In this document: one piece after another, positions 30,130-39,941 of the stretch
Layout: every line of letters begins with the position of its first letter
Numbering within the stretch: position 1 is the stretch's first letter
Assembly: GCA_001661245.1 (NCBI GenBank)
Contig: KV454011.1
Coordinates: 734,348-798,347 of the forward strand
Source: Pachysolen tannophilus NRRL Y-2460
Lineage: Eukaryota; Ascomycota; Pichiomycetes; Alaninales; Pachysolenaceae
Length of the DNA stretch: 64,000 nt
Direction: 5' to 3'
Translations under genes and position numbers: made by a program
Notes under the pieces: generated by a model
Databases searched by the model: none
Told to the model about the DNA's origin: nothing
Seen by the model: only the letters and a program-made list of their open reading frames with translations

Positions 30130-31353
30130 ATGATGTTTGCGGTAACCAGATCGACTTCGACTTCGGTATCATCATTATCTTTAAAATGTTTTTGGTCAAG
30201 AGAAATTGGGGGTTCAGCCCGTGCAATTTCTTCAATTTCATCAAAAAATGCACCTGAAGCAGTGTCAGCATCATCAATAACTACACAAGTTGGAGTTCCT
30301 TCATCTATGAAGGTAAAAGTTAAAAAAAGACGTACTACAAGGTTTTCGGATAAACTCAATAAAGGACCTTCGTTTGAAGATTTTGTAATGGGGAAAGCTG
30401 CTGATATGTTGGTGGATCCATTAGAGCAAGCTAGAACTGATCCAAATGCAAGACTTCCTGAATGGTTAAAAACTCCAATTCCTAAAGGTAAATCTTTCCA
30501 TAGTTTGAAAAAAGATTTAAAAGATTTAAAATTATCAACTGTTTGTGAAGAAGCAAAATGTCCCAATATTGGTGAATGTTGGGGAGGTAAGAAATCAGAA
30601 GCTACTGCTACAATTATGTTAATGGGTGATACATGTACAAGAGGTTGTAGATTTTGTTCAGTTAAGACGAGTAGAACTCCGGGACCTTTGGATCCAAATG
30701 AACCGGAAAATACAGCAGAAGCCATATCAAGGTGGGGATTGGGTTATGTGGTCTTAACCACTGTTGATAGAGATGATTTGGCCGATGGTGGTTCCCATCA
30801 TTTGTCGAAAACAGTGATGAAGATTAAAGAAAAGGCACCACAAATCTTGGTTGAAGTTCTCAGTGGTGATTTTAGAGGTGATTTGAAAATGGCAGCAGTC
30901 CTTGCCTCTTCTCCATTGGATGTATTTGCTCATAATATGGAAACAGTAGAAGATTTGACTCCATATGTAAGAGATCGTAGAGCAACATATAGACAATCTT
31001 TATCAGTATTGGATACAGCTAAAAAGACAAACCCAAATTTGGTAACAAAAACTTCGTTAATGTTAGGTTTTGGAGAATCAGATCAACAGATCATGCAAAC
31101 TTTAAAAGATTTAAGAGATATAAATTGTGACGTTGTTACATTTGGTCAATATATGAGACCAACAAAGAGACATATGAAAGTAGTTGAATATGTTAGACCT
31201 GAAAAATTTGAATATTGGAAACAAACAGCTTTAGATATGGGATTCTTGTATTGTGCTAGTGGCCCATTGGTTAGAAGTTCTTATAAAGCTGGTGAGGCAT
31301 TCATAGAAAATGTGCTAAAAAACAGAAGAAGACAAACACCTCTAACTACTTGA
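30130..31353 (+). CDS. LIP5: Lipoyl synthase, mitochondrial
   Basis: 407 residues. Radical-SAM enzyme that inserts two sulphurs into protein-bound octanoate to make lipoyl groups on PDH, KGDH and the glycine cleavage H protein. The N-terminal Ser/Arg-rich region (first 50 residues) is a mitochondrial presequence. The auxiliary cluster ligands are C139, C144 and C150 in [12 protein letters not shown]. The radical-SAM cluster ligands are C169, C173 and C176 in [16 protein letters not shown] near the C-terminus carries the conserved Ser ligand (RSSY). All are intact. Two ATGs in a row open the frame (30130, 30133). Confidence 0.96.
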   Translation: MMFAVTRSTSTSVSSLSLKCFWSREIGGSARAISSISSKNAPEAVSASSITTQVGVPSSMKVKVKKRRTTRFSDKLNKGPSFEDFVMGKAADMLVDPLEQARTDPNARLPEWLKTPIPKGKSFHSLKKDLKDLKLSTVCEEAKCPNIGECWGGKKSEATATIMLMGDTCTRGCRFCSVKTSRTPGPLDPNEPENTAEAISRWGLGYVVLTTVDRDDLADGGSHHLSKTVMKIKEKAPQILVEVLSGDFRGDLKMAAVLASSPLDVFAHNMETVEDLTPYVRDRRATYRQSLSVLDTAKKTNPNLVTKTSLMLGFGESDQQIMQTLKDLRDINCDVVTFGQYMRPTKRHMKVVEYVRPEKFEYWKQTALDMGFLYCASGPLVRSSYKAGEAFIENVLKNRRRQTPLTT

Positions 31354-31618
31354 ATTGAATCATACTTATATATTTATATTTATACATATATATATACTTA
31401 CTTACTTTTACCTGCTTTGATGTTTTAGTTATGCCCCGTATATAAAAATTAAAAATTTTTTGAAAAATTTTTGTAGTTAACTGAAGGGCGTTTAAATTAT
31501 ATATAATAAATAATATTAACTAATTTATTTTTGGTTTGAGTAAAGATAAATAGATTAATGAATATTCAAGAGTTGTAATTTTCTGTGTTTAAGTTTTATT
31601 GGGGCGAAGGAAATTAGA

Positions 31619-32065
31619 ATGTCAATTAAAGAAGGAAATATTAATCCAAAATCATTGAAGTTGTCTTTGAAGAAACCTAGAATTACAGATAGTAAAATAA
31701 TAAAACATGCACCAGTAAGACAATTTAAATATTCGAATTTACAGAAAAAATATTATATAAAGTCATCAACACCTTTTATATCATCTTTGAAACATATAGA
31801 TAAGAAATTAGTCAAGTTGGAATCCATAACTAATAAGCAGAAAAGTAAGCAGACGTATATATCGATTTTTGGCATGGGTAAAACCATTGAGAAAGTTTTA
31901 AATATAGGATTACATTATCAAGATGAGAAACATTATAGAATTGAAACTTTAACAGGAAGTACGGTGGTATTAGACGAGTTTGAGAATTTAAAAGATTTTG
32001 AGAACGAGAATATCTTGAGGAAAAGAGAACTCAGTGGAATAGAAATAAGAATATATTTTAAATAA
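31619..32065 (+). CDS. POP7: RNase P / RNase MRP subunit Pop7
   Basis: 148 residues of the Alba-fold Rpp20/Pop7 family, a nuclear protein that pairs with Pop6 on the P3 arm of RNase P and MRP RNAs. The core is IKSSTPFISSLKHIDKKL, SIFGMGKTIEKVLNIGLHYQ, IETLTGSTVVLDEF and LSGIEIRIYFK, aligned end to end with yeast Pop7. A basic N-terminal extension of 30 residues probably binds RNA. Convergent with the next gene, with only 37 bases between stop codons. Confidence 0.9.
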   Translation: MSIKEGNINPKSLKLSLKKPRITDSKIIKHAPVRQFKYSNLQKKYYIKSSTPFISSLKHIDKKLVKLESITNKQKSKQTYISIFGMGKTIEKVLNIGLHYQDEKHYRIETLTGSTVVLDEFENLKDFENENILRKRELSGIEIRIYFK

Positions 32066-32102
32066 AGCTTAATTGTACATACATTTATTTAACTATTTTA
32101 TT

Positions 32103-32738
32103 TTATTTATTTTCATCATTGATTATTGTCTTCTTATTCAAGCATCGCTGCTTTATTTCACCAACCTCATTAGCACACATTGACATTTTGTAATTTTTTT
32201 TATTTTTATTTTCCTTTTCCAAGTCCAGGTTCTTCGATATCTTATCCAATACTAAATTACAATTCAAAAGACATTCATCATACATTTTCCTAAAATACAA
32301 GTTTTCTAAAAAATGTATTAGTTTAACATGGTTGACTTTCAAATCAAAATCTAGTTCTCCAATATCTAATTGGAAAAGCCAATCTTCAGTATTAAGAAAA
32401 GGTCCTGTAGAATAAAACATATCTTTTTGAGCTTGATAATGTTCTTCAGATTGACCCTTCCGTATCTTGAGCTTTCCCGATTGTTTTTTAACAACTATTT
32501 CTCCGCCCTCGCTTGTACTTATTCTCTCATCTTTAACCAACTGTTTACCCTGGTCATTTATATTTAATCCAGTCTTTATAGATTCATTTAATTCCTTCAC
32601 TTCTTTCGATTCCGTTGGTTCATGCTGTTCTGTTGCTTCCTTTGTAGTAACTTCTTGGTCTTGGAAAAATGACATACTTGAGAACGATCTCTTTGAATAC
32701 TCCACTAATGATAACCTTCTCAAATACAATTTAATCAT
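32103..32738 (-). CDS. Hypothetical protein, possibly mitochondrial
   Basis: 211 residues that I do not recognise. The first 25 residues (MIKLYLRRLSLVEYSKRSFS) are basic and free of acidic residues except one Glu, and could be a mitochondrial targeting sequence. The middle is charged and low in complexity. A conserved-looking block follows (FYSTGPFLNTEDWLFQLDIG and HFLENLYFRKMYDECLLNC), then a Lys/Asn-rich tail. Two Cys pairs (CLLNC and the C-terminal MCANE / RCLNK) are present but show no known metal motif. The fold may be helical with TPR-like spacing near LYFRKMYDECLLNCN. Function unknown. Confidence 0.55.
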   Translation of the reverse strand: MIKLYLRRLSLVEYSKRSFSSMSFFQDQEVTTKEATEQHEPTESKEVKELNESIKTGLNINDQGKQLVKDERISTSEGGEIVVKKQSGKLKIRKGQSEEHYQAQKDMFYSTGPFLNTEDWLFQLDIGELDFDLKVNHVKLIHFLENLYFRKMYDECLLNCNLVLDKISKNLDLEKENKNKKNYKMSMCANEVGEIKQRCLNKKTIINDENK

Positions 32739-32994
32739 ATAGTTGACAAATATTTCAAGTGTTTAAAATATTCAATAATATAAAATATGTTCAGTTTGTA
32801 CTGTAGTTCTTCTATACATCATATAGAAAAAAAAAAATTTTTTTTTATGTGGATTCTACGTGATGAGATCAAAAAATTTCAGTTTTTACAAGTTAATATT
32901 AATGATACATACTATACACATTAAGACTATTGCCTCACCCAATGTCTTTGAGATTCTCGTTTAATCGTTTGTATTTCTTTTTCTCTTTCAAGTT

Positions 32995-34869
32995 TTAAAG
33001 ATCAGGGTATAATTCCAATAACATGTCATTACAGAGGAACCTTTTCTGGTTCCAATCAAATTTTTTGAAAAATAAACCAAGTAAATCTTTCTCTGCAAAT
33101 TTGGTAACCTGATAAGAAAAGATTTCATCTTGATAGTCAGCCTTGTGTATAGAAGATTGTTCATAGACTTCAATTGTTCCATTTGCAGTATAGCATACAT
33201 AGTACAATATGACAGTCTTATAAGATGTCTTGTAATGCCATCCAACAACAATACAATCCTGTTCAGATCTTGAATGATACAACACATCTCCAACATAATA
33301 AGGAGGATTTATTTTATCTTCTGGTTTTGAAATGTCAGAGTTTATTCTTCTGTTAGCAACCATGTTATATGTTTCATGAAAATTAGGAATTAGTTTATAT
33401 GATTTCTTGAAATTGATTAAAATTTCTTCAATTCCGGAAACTTTCATGTTCATTCTCAGAATATGGAAAGCTTGAATTGGACAATATCTAGCAATTTTAT
33501 TTATTACGGTATCACAAAATAATTGCACAAAAAAAGAATTTTTTGTAGAACTTATTTCATTTTGTTCATTTATAGAATCATTTCCCCATTCATTTTGTGG
33601 AGACATTAACAATAAAGCTTTATAAATTGCTCTGAAATAAAATATATCATTTTTATCTAAACTGCAGAGACGTAAAGATAACATTTTTGCTATCTCATCA
33701 TTTCTATCGGTAAATGCTGCATTCAGTGAATCTTGGAGTTCTAAAGTATCAACTGAAGCATGTTTATCAATTGAGTCAAAGAAATTGGATATTAAATTCA
33801 AAACTGTCAACCTCTTGAAATACTGTCGCACTTCTTTTTCTTGTACAACACCATTACTTCTTAGAATATTTAAAACTTGACAATGATCATAAACTTTAGC
33901 ACTTGATCTCTTGATAAAAAAATAACTTCTCTTTTCATCAAAATTTTCATCTTCTACAACGAAAAAAGATCTAGTTAAATAGGTTTTAAAACCTAATTTA
34001 TCACATATATGACTAATGATTGAACAAAGTGATATATGATTACCTCTGATATCGCCAGAGTATACCCTCAAAATCATCAAGTCTTCAATACAGGTTAAAG
34101 TTCTATTTTCAATATGCAGTGGTAATTTCACCACTGTGAAAAAAATCTTGACAATTAATAATACCAATTGAGTAGCTTTTTTCTTGTACAACAAATAAGA
34201 ATATTCTGGAGTATTCACCACTCTTAAATATTCTGAAATAACCCTATCTATAACTTTTTTCCTATATGGGAGTAACTCATAATAATAGGTATCAACATTA
34301 TTTAAAATTAATAGAATCTCTTCCATAGATTTTTCAGAAAATTTGATTTTGTTATTGTTATTGCTATTTCCTGGAACTATCGAATATAACAAATCATAAA
34401 TTTTTTTATATTTAAAAAAATTTAACAAGTAGTTTGCTCTGAAAATAGTTGATAAATGGTTTAATCTTCTTTTCATCAAAAATTCTTTTGGTTCTTTTTT
34501 ATTATAATGATCACATAGTTCTACCAATTTAGGTATACAATTTTCTTTATAATTTTCTAAACTTAACAATATAAAATCATTATTTGCATTTTCATTTAAA
34601 ACCAATTGTTCAATTTCCTGATCAATAATTGATCTAGATTTGTAATATCTCATATAATCCCCTACTCGGTCCAAATCTTCCTTATTCGAATAATCATTAT
34701 CAAACCATTTTCTTAAAGTCAAATGTCTCCATATATCATTCGAAGTTAACGTACGATTAAAATCTTTGTTCACTTGAATCAAGTTAACCAAATCTTTTTC
34801 ATCTAAAAATTCTTTGACCAACAATAACCAAATATCCTGAGGTAAATCATTTATTGTCCTAATAACCAT
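32995..34869 (-). CDS. F-box protein with transglutaminase-like and YccV domains (FBXO21 type)
   Basis: 624 residues from the ATG at 34869; the seven codons before it open at TTG and are not used. The order is F-box (residues about 5-50: INDLPQDIWLLLVKEFLDEKD), a SirB1/transglutaminase-like region (about 240-325) with GNHISLCSIISHICDKLGF, and a C-terminal YccV/hemimethylated-DNA-binding-like domain (about 525-605: VGDVLYHSRSEQDCIVVGW). This is the architecture of human FBXO21, an SCF substrate receptor. The F-box should bind Skp1. The substrate is unknown. The transglutaminase-like part lacks an obvious Cys-His-Asp triad and is probably a binding module. One CTG codon occurs in the LPLHIENR stretch. 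Confidence 0.75.
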   Translation of the reverse strand: MVIRTINDLPQDIWLLLVKEFLDEKDLVNLIQVNKDFNRTLTSNDIWRHLTLRKWFDNDYSNKEDLDRVGDYMRYYKSRSIIDQEIEQLVLNENANNDFILLSLENYKENCIPKLVELCDHYNKKEPKEFLMKRRLNHLSTIFRANYLLNFFKYKKIYDLLYSIVPGNSNNNNKIKFSEKSMEEILLILNNVDTYYYELLPYRKKVIDRVISEYLRVVNTPEYSYLLYKKKATQLVLLIVKIFFTVVKLPLHIENRTLTCIEDLMILRVYSGDIRGNHISLCSIISHICDKLGFKTYLTRSFFVVEDENFDEKRSYFFIKRSSAKVYDHCQVLNILRSNGVVQEKEVRQYFKRLTVLNLISNFFDSIDKHASVDTLELQDSLNAAFTDRNDEIAKMLSLRLCSLDKNDIFYFRAIYKALLLMSPQNEWGNDSINEQNEISSTKNSFFVQLFCDTVINKIARYCPIQAFHILRMNMKVSGIEEILINFKKSYKLIPNFHETYNMVANRRINSDISKPEDKINPPYYVGDVLYHSRSEQDCIVVGWHYKTSYKTVILYYVCYTANGTIEVYEQSSIHKADYQDEIFSYQVTKFAEKDLLGLFFKKFDWNQKRFLCNDMLLELYPDL

Positions 34870-35114
34870 CCCAGTCCTAAAAACAAACAACTTCCTCCAA
34901 TCCCAGAAATCATATACTCTGTAATATCTACAGTTAATTTAAAAAAATAAAAAAAAAATTCAATTAACTTATTTTCATTTTGTTGTTAAATAAATAATAA
35001 TAATAATAATAATAATAAAGCAAAAAATGAAAAATAAAAAAAAAAATAAAAAATTAAGAAAAATACCAAAAATACCGAAAAACCACACAAATTATATAAC
35101 GAATTTCCTTAACT
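34870..35114. other. Short intergenic with AAT repeat
   Basis: 245 bases; promoter of the F-box gene and 3' region of the YjbQ gene. Holds an (AAT)n tract at about 34995-35018 and A-rich sequence. Confidence 0.5.
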
Positions 35115-35546
35115 TCATTCTTTCAAGCCATTAATCGTGGCTACTATGCTTCTATTATGGTTGAATCTTCTGAACTCCATGTACCAGATTCCTTGCCATG
35201 TACCGGTGTTTAACCTACCGTTTGTAATTGGAATTGTTAAACTAGCACCAACGAGGGACGATTTGATATGTCCAGTCATATCATCAGGACCTTCAGCACT
35301 ATGTCTATAATCCTCATGCTCAACAACAATTCTGTCCAAAGAATCGTTCATATCCAATCTGACATCACTATCCCAATTCTCATTCAACGAAAGTGCAGCA
35401 GAAGTATGTTGCATAAATAAGTTCAAAGTACCAACTTTATAATGCTTCAATTCTGGTAAATTGGCAACAATTTCATCAGTAACCAAATAACAACCTTTAG
35501 TTCTTGTTTTCAATTTAAACGTCTTTTGTTCCCATGAAGAAGTCAT
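35115..35546 (-). CDS. YjbQ / UPF0047 family protein
   Basis: 143 residues, a full-length single-domain YjbQ (UPF0047) protein. Signatures are LFMQHTSAALSLNENWDSDVRLDM, EGPDDMTGHIKSSLVG and GRLNTGTWQGIWYMEFR; these contain the conserved His, Glu and Asp of the family's putative active site. Bacterial YjbQ has been reported to have thiamine-phosphate-synthase-like activity, but the true function is unsettled. The family is absent from S. cerevisiae as far as I recall, so it is one of the non-Saccharomyces genes here. Divergent from DAL3 over 227 bases, so the two might share control. Confidence 0.9.
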   Translation of the reverse strand: MTSSWEQKTFKLKTRTKGCYLVTDEIVANLPELKHYKVGTLNLFMQHTSAALSLNENWDSDVRLDMNDSLDRIVVEHEDYRHSAEGPDDMTGHIKSSLVGASLTIPITNGRLNTGTWQGIWYMEFRRFNHNRSIVATINGLKE

Positions 35547-35773
35547 TTTGTGCCAATGTCAAAAAGAAAAATAATTATAATAATATAATATGAGAAAGAA
35601 AAGTCTTTTTAATTTACTATACAAATTATAACGATTTTTCAAATTATTTTTAAATTTTTTTTGGCCTTTTTGCTATCTCTATCCAAAGTTTGGATGTCAT
35701 CAAGTTTTCTTTTTTGATATGGAATAAAATAATATCATAATATAGTTCTATCACTACATGGAAACGGAAAGAA

Positions 35774-36406
35774 ATGGTTCTTAAGACATATCAAATAGAT
35801 GAACTGAGCTTTGGGACGATAAAAGCTGAGCCATTAACACCTGAATCTTTTGCTGATTTTGGTGGAATTATTTCACCAGACCATCAGGTTTCGTGTAATA
35901 GCAATCAACAACTGGCCAACTATGGAACTGCTACTAAGATTTTAAAAGTTGCTCCAATTATCAATAATTATTCAAATGCTCCAAGTCATCTACCAGCAAC
36001 TGCAAATTGGAATATTTTTAGATGTTCTCCACCAAATCATCTTATTGAATATGGTAAAGAGAAACGTGAAAACATTTATCGTTCAAAAGTATTAGAAAGA
36101 CATCCTTTTAGTACACAGGCTTTTGTTCCAATAGGTAAAGATAAATCTTGTATTGGTTACTTGGTTATAGTGGCAAAGAGTCTTGAAGAAGATGAGCAAA
36201 AATTACCTGATCTTAGTACGATGAAAGCTTTCTTATGTAAAGGTAATCAAGCAGTAACATATGGTGTTGGGACATGGCATGCACCAATGATTGCATTAGA
36301 AGATACACTAGATTTTGGAGTCTTGATTCACGAAAATGGAGTACAAGATGAAGATTGTCAAGAATGTTATTTAGAACCTTGTATCAAAATTGAATTTAGC
36401 TTATAA
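35774..36406 (+). CDS. DAL3: Ureidoglycolate lyase
   Basis: 210 residues. Releases urea from ureidoglycolate (to glyoxylate), the last step of allantoin catabolism. Conserved blocks are FADFGGIISPDHQ, NWNIFRCSPP, VLERHPFSTQAFVPIG, YLVIVAKS and QAVTYGVGTWHAPMIAL with the cupin His, then DFGVLIHENG. It begins MVLKTYQIDE. Two rare CTG codons occur near the N-terminus. With CAR1 in the same window this gives two urea-producing nitrogen-recycling genes, though not adjacent. Confidence 0.93.
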   Translation: MVLKTYQIDELSFGTIKAEPLTPESFADFGGIISPDHQVSCNSNQQLANYGTATKILKVAPIINNYSNAPSHLPATANWNIFRCSPPNHLIEYGKEKRENIYRSKVLERHPFSTQAFVPIGKDKSCIGYLVIVAKSLEEDEQKLPDLSTMKAFLCKGNQAVTYGVGTWHAPMIALEDTLDFGVLIHENGVQDEDCQECYLEPCIKIEFSL

Positions 36407-36581
36407 AATAAAGAAGAAAACGATTTATATTTTGTATATATTTATTTATTTATTTATATATTTATAATTATATTCAAAACCAAGATGAATTAAATAACAA
36501 TCAAAGAAAAAATGAATGAAATTAAGCCAATTCTAATGATTATTAATATTATTATTATTTTTTTTCTTTTTTTTATTTGGT

Positions 36582-37661
36582 TCAATCTGTATCCATTCTA
36601 TCTTCACTAACAGATTCATCCAGTTTTTCTTGTTCTTCCTCCTTTGGCTTTGCTTCTTCTTTTTCTTCTTCTTTTACTTCTGTTTTTTCCTTCTTATCGC
36701 CACCATCTTTATTGTTGTTATCGTCGTTGTCATCATCTTCATCATCATCACCACCATCATTGTTGTCATCTGTTGATCTCTTATTTGAAACACTATCTAA
36801 TTTGTCTAACCATTGTTGGACGTCTTCGTCATCGTATTGGGTGAATGGAACCCCTTTACCAACAACAGCAATTGAAGTATTCTTAAAAGTCAATTCTCTA
36901 TCCTGTGATAAAGTATCTCTTAATGCATATAATCCTGCTTTAATCAAATTTTCAAAATTCTCTTCATCTTTAAAACTATCCAAATTTCTTTCTAAATAAG
37001 TCTTACCACCTTGAGATCTAGCACCGAGGGCTGAACCATAAAGTTCTACAACAGAACCACTTGGCGAGAATTCAAAAAGATGAGGCCCTGTTACATCATA
37101 TCCTGCAATAATAAGACCAACACCATAAGGTCTATTACCATATGATTGAGTATTTGCCTGTGCCTTATCAGCAATTGAATAAACTGCCTTTTCAGTAGCT
37201 AATGGTCTATTAAAAATCATCTTACTGGTCATTGCCTGTTGTCTCAAGTAATTGGAAAGAACTCTAGCATCTGGAGCTAATCCTGCTAAAGAACAACCCA
37301 AATGTTCATCAATTTTAATTATCTTTCTTTGATAAGAACCTAATTCTTCTAAATTTCTTTTAAGACCAAGTAATACTACATGATCTTTCCCACGAAGACC
37401 TATTGTTGCACTTCCTTGCTTTGTTGCCTCATTGGCATACTCCACTTGGAATAATCGACCAGTTGGAGAATAAGTGACTGGATCATTATCGTAATTATTT
37501 CTAAACTAAATTGATAAAAATTATGAAATAATATGAATTAATATTAAAAATTGTTAGTAAATTAAGAAAACTCAATTCCAATTAATTTTAACAAGTTTGT
37601 TTTTTTTTTTGTAAAAAAATAATCTGATATTTAACTCCCAATTATTATCAATGCTTACCAT
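36582..37661 (-). CDS. PRE5: 20S proteasome alpha-6 subunit (spliced, with long acidic tail)
   Basis: 308 residues. N-terminal alpha signature FRNNYDNDPVTYSPTGRLFQ with VEYANEATKQGS, then LAPDARVLSNYLRQQ and NTQSYGNRPYGVGL, match Pre5. Exon 1 is just ATG (37659-37661), followed by donor GTAAGC, a TTTACTAAC branch and a TTTAG acceptor (intron 37506-37658, 153 nt). Exon 2 is 36582-37505 and starts TTT AGA AAT. The alpha core ends near residue 235 (GVPFTQYDDEDVQQWL). A tail of about 70 residues rich in Asp, Glu, Lys and Asn follows, longer than the S. cerevisiae protein (234 residues). Divergent from VPS55; the shared promoter carries a GGTGGCGGCAA word like the Rpn4 PACE site. Confidence 0.95.
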
Positions 37662-37758
37662 TATATCTCAATATACATATATAGATAACTATATCTTCTT
37701 CTTTGATTTATAAAACTAATTAATAATGTTAATCCGTTTATAAATAATACTTTTATTT

Positions 37759-37769
37759 GGTGGCGGCAA
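37759..37769 (+). promoter_or_regulatory. PACE-like element candidate (PRE5/VPS55 divergent promoter)
   Basis: GGTGGCGGCAA resembles the Rpn4 box GGTGGCAAA, with a three-base insertion. It lies about 100 bases upstream of the PRE5 start. Inferred; a weak match. Confidence 0.3.
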
Positions 37770-37965
37770 TCTATTTTTTTGATTTTTGATTTTTGATTTT
37801 TTCATGAAACCAAAAAAACTAAAAAAAAAAATATCAAACCGCCAAAATTAATAAGGTAAATTGATAGATAATTAACATTAAACAAACAAGTTTAAAGATA
37901 TATATATAGATATAAAGATAGACATAGTTTTAATCTTTTTATTTTTTTTTTTTGAATAAGATTCG

Positions 37966-38485
37966 ATGCCAAGTATCAATCCATTAACCAAAATCATTGG
38001 GTTATCAGCTGTATTGGCGGCCGGCTTTTTAATGATATTCTTGGCTGGTGCCATTTATGGGAATTGGCTTCCAATACTAGTTGGTAAGTATTTATTATCC
38101 GATACTTTAGTTTCTTTATTGAATAAACCACCAACATAACTAACAATTCATTATTTATTTTTTTATTTGTTTTTTTTTTTAATAAGGCTTTTTATTTGGA
38201 ATCTCTCATCTTCCAATAATTATTTCAAACAATTGGCAGCAATATACAGATATAGATTTTATGAATGATACTACAAAGACAGCATCAGAATTGGGGAGGT
38301 TTGTGTCTGCTTTCTTAACAACAACGTCTTCTGTTATTCCATTTGTATTTTATCACTGTCATATATTGACCAAGGTTGCTACTATATTGACTTTTATGGG
38401 AGGATTGTTGATTTACAGCACAGTGGTTATATTTACCAGTTTTTTCAATGTTGATGATGGTGACGAATTGAATTTTGAGATTTAA
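37966..38485 (+). CDS. VPS55: Vacuolar sorting membrane protein Vps55 (spliced)
   Basis: 138 residues, four membrane helices, OB-RGRP/VPS55 family, acting with Vps68 in late-endosome to vacuole traffic. Exon 1 37966-38083 (MPSINPLTKIIGLSAVLAAG), exon 2 38187-38485. The intron 38084-38186 has donor GTAAGT and acceptor AATAAG; the joined frame reads LPILVGFLFGISHLP. Conserved blocks are PLTKIIGLS, FMNDTTKTASELGRFVSAFL, SSVIPFVFYHCHIL and MGGLLIYSTVVIF. The length equals the family norm (140). Confidence 0.93.
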
Positions 38486-39191
38486 AAAAAAAATAAAATA
38501 AAATTAAAAGAAACAAAGAAAGAATGCCAGCACAATTTTGCAATTGACGTAAAGAAATGTTAATTCAAGATATTTTCTAAAAAGTGTACTTCAAAGGACA
38601 CTACAGGGGGTTGTTTGTTTTTTTTTTATCATTTTCATTTTCTTTTCTCTTTGATAGTTGAAAACATTTTATGTTTTACGAAAAGCCGAATTAAACGTTT
38701 TTATTATTGATTGATAAACAACAAAAACGACATTAACAATAACATTTGTAAGTACAATTTTTAGTTAAATCTTTCCTTAAACCCATAAGAAATGATCTTA
38801 TCATAATAAACAATGATTCATTTTATACTCCCCTCCTTCATTCTCCCTTTATTCTCCCATTATTCTTCCCTTTTCTCCCCTCCTGTTCGCTTTGTCATTA
38901 AACCATCATCTATCATTAAATAATCCCCGTGTTAAAACGGTTGATAATGTAGAAATAAGCCGCAGCTCCTAAGCTAATTTTTCCCCAGCGAAAAGCCGGA
39001 TGAAATTTTTTTTTTTTCTCTTACCGCATCGAGGCCGATATAAATACCAAAAGAATTATCTTTTAAATAATAAATAATAAATAAATAAAAAATAAAGGTT
39101 ATTATTTCTAGTTTATTAAATGGAAAAGGACTAGAGATTTCGATATAGTATATCTAGTGATGGGTTAGAAAGAAAGGTTTAATAAACAAAT
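38486..39191. other. Intergenic with CT-rich tract and TATA box
   Basis: 706 bases. A pyrimidine-rich tract with repeated CTCCC words at 38828-38885, two GC-richer patches (AAGCCGCAGC and CAGCGAAAAGCCGG, about 38955-39000), and a consensus TATA box TATAAATA at about 39040-39047 precede the hypothetical gene at 39192. This looks like a regulated promoter. Confidence 0.55.
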
Positions 39192-39941
39192 ATGTTTTTT
39201 GAATTCATAGGGAAAGACGATTTAGAAACTTTGAAAAATTCGGATCCGTTGTATAAAATACCTGAAAAAGATTTAGAAAAATTAGTTGATAAATTTTATC
39301 TTTTTAAGAAAAAATATGTTCATGAATTTTTTTCAAAAGATACAGAAACATTTGAACAAATATGGAGATTAAATGATGAAGTTCCTGAGAGACAAGAACA
39401 TTTCCATAATCTTTTCCCTAGAAAATCATCAAATTTAGATGCGGCTCATCATTATAGTAATTTTAGTATGTATGGGTATTGTTCAAGATGGTTACCTTCA
39501 CCAGTTTTACATATTTTATTCCCATTTCATTGGTTAGTATATGATAGTGATGGGAATAAGCGTCAAGGGATTATAAATAATAAAGAATCTTCAAGTCAAG
39601 ATAATTCCAAATTGGTTCCGAAGTTAACCGCAAGAGCTGTCCCAACACTGTTAGAACGTAATCTGTGTAAGTTAGTTGAAGGAAATGAAATATGGGATAG
39701 AATGGGTAATTGGGCTTGTCTTAAAAAGGGTAAAAAAAATTTAATAATTAATGAAAAAGATGAGATGGGTGAAAATTTTTTTCAAAGTTTTAATGAATAT
39801 TGTCGTTGGAAAAAAATTTTAAATGAAAAAGTTTTAAATTGTTTGCATGAAGAAAATTGTAATGATAATGAAATTAAAAGACTACAAGATTTTAGAAAAA
39901 AATCAATTATTCCTGTGGATCTTATAGTTGATCAAGATTAA
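39192..39941 (+). CDS. Hypothetical protein with aromatic/His-rich core
   Basis: 249 residues that I do not recognise. The N-terminal 75 residues are a charged helix (DLEKLVDKFYLFKKKYVHEF). The centre has a conserved-looking, aromatic and His-rich block (NLDAAHHYSNFSMYGYCSRW, then HILFPFHWLVYDSDGN) and RAVPTLLERNLCKLV; the C-terminus is charged and helical with a Cys-rich short stretch (LNCLHEENCND). There is no signal peptide or membrane helix. The upstream TATA box and CT tract suggest regulated expression. It could be a lineage-restricted yeast protein. Confidence 0.7.
   Translation: MFFEFIGKDDLETLKNSDPLYKIPEKDLEKLVDKFYLFKKKYVHEFFSKDTETFEQIWRLNDEVPERQEHFHNLFPRKSSNLDAAHHYSNFSMYGYCSRWLPSPVLHILFPFHWLVYDSDGNKRQGIINNKESSSQDNSKLVPKLTARAVPTLLERNLCKLVEGNEIWDRMGNWACLKKGKKNLIINEKDEMGENFFQSFNEYCRWKKILNEKVLNCLHEENCNDNEIKRLQDFRKKSIIPVDLIVDQD

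Noticed and set aside
30006-30725. 239-codon minus-strand frame over LIP5
   Set aside because: Antisense to the conserved lipoyl synthase, runs through the (AT) repeat, no homology.
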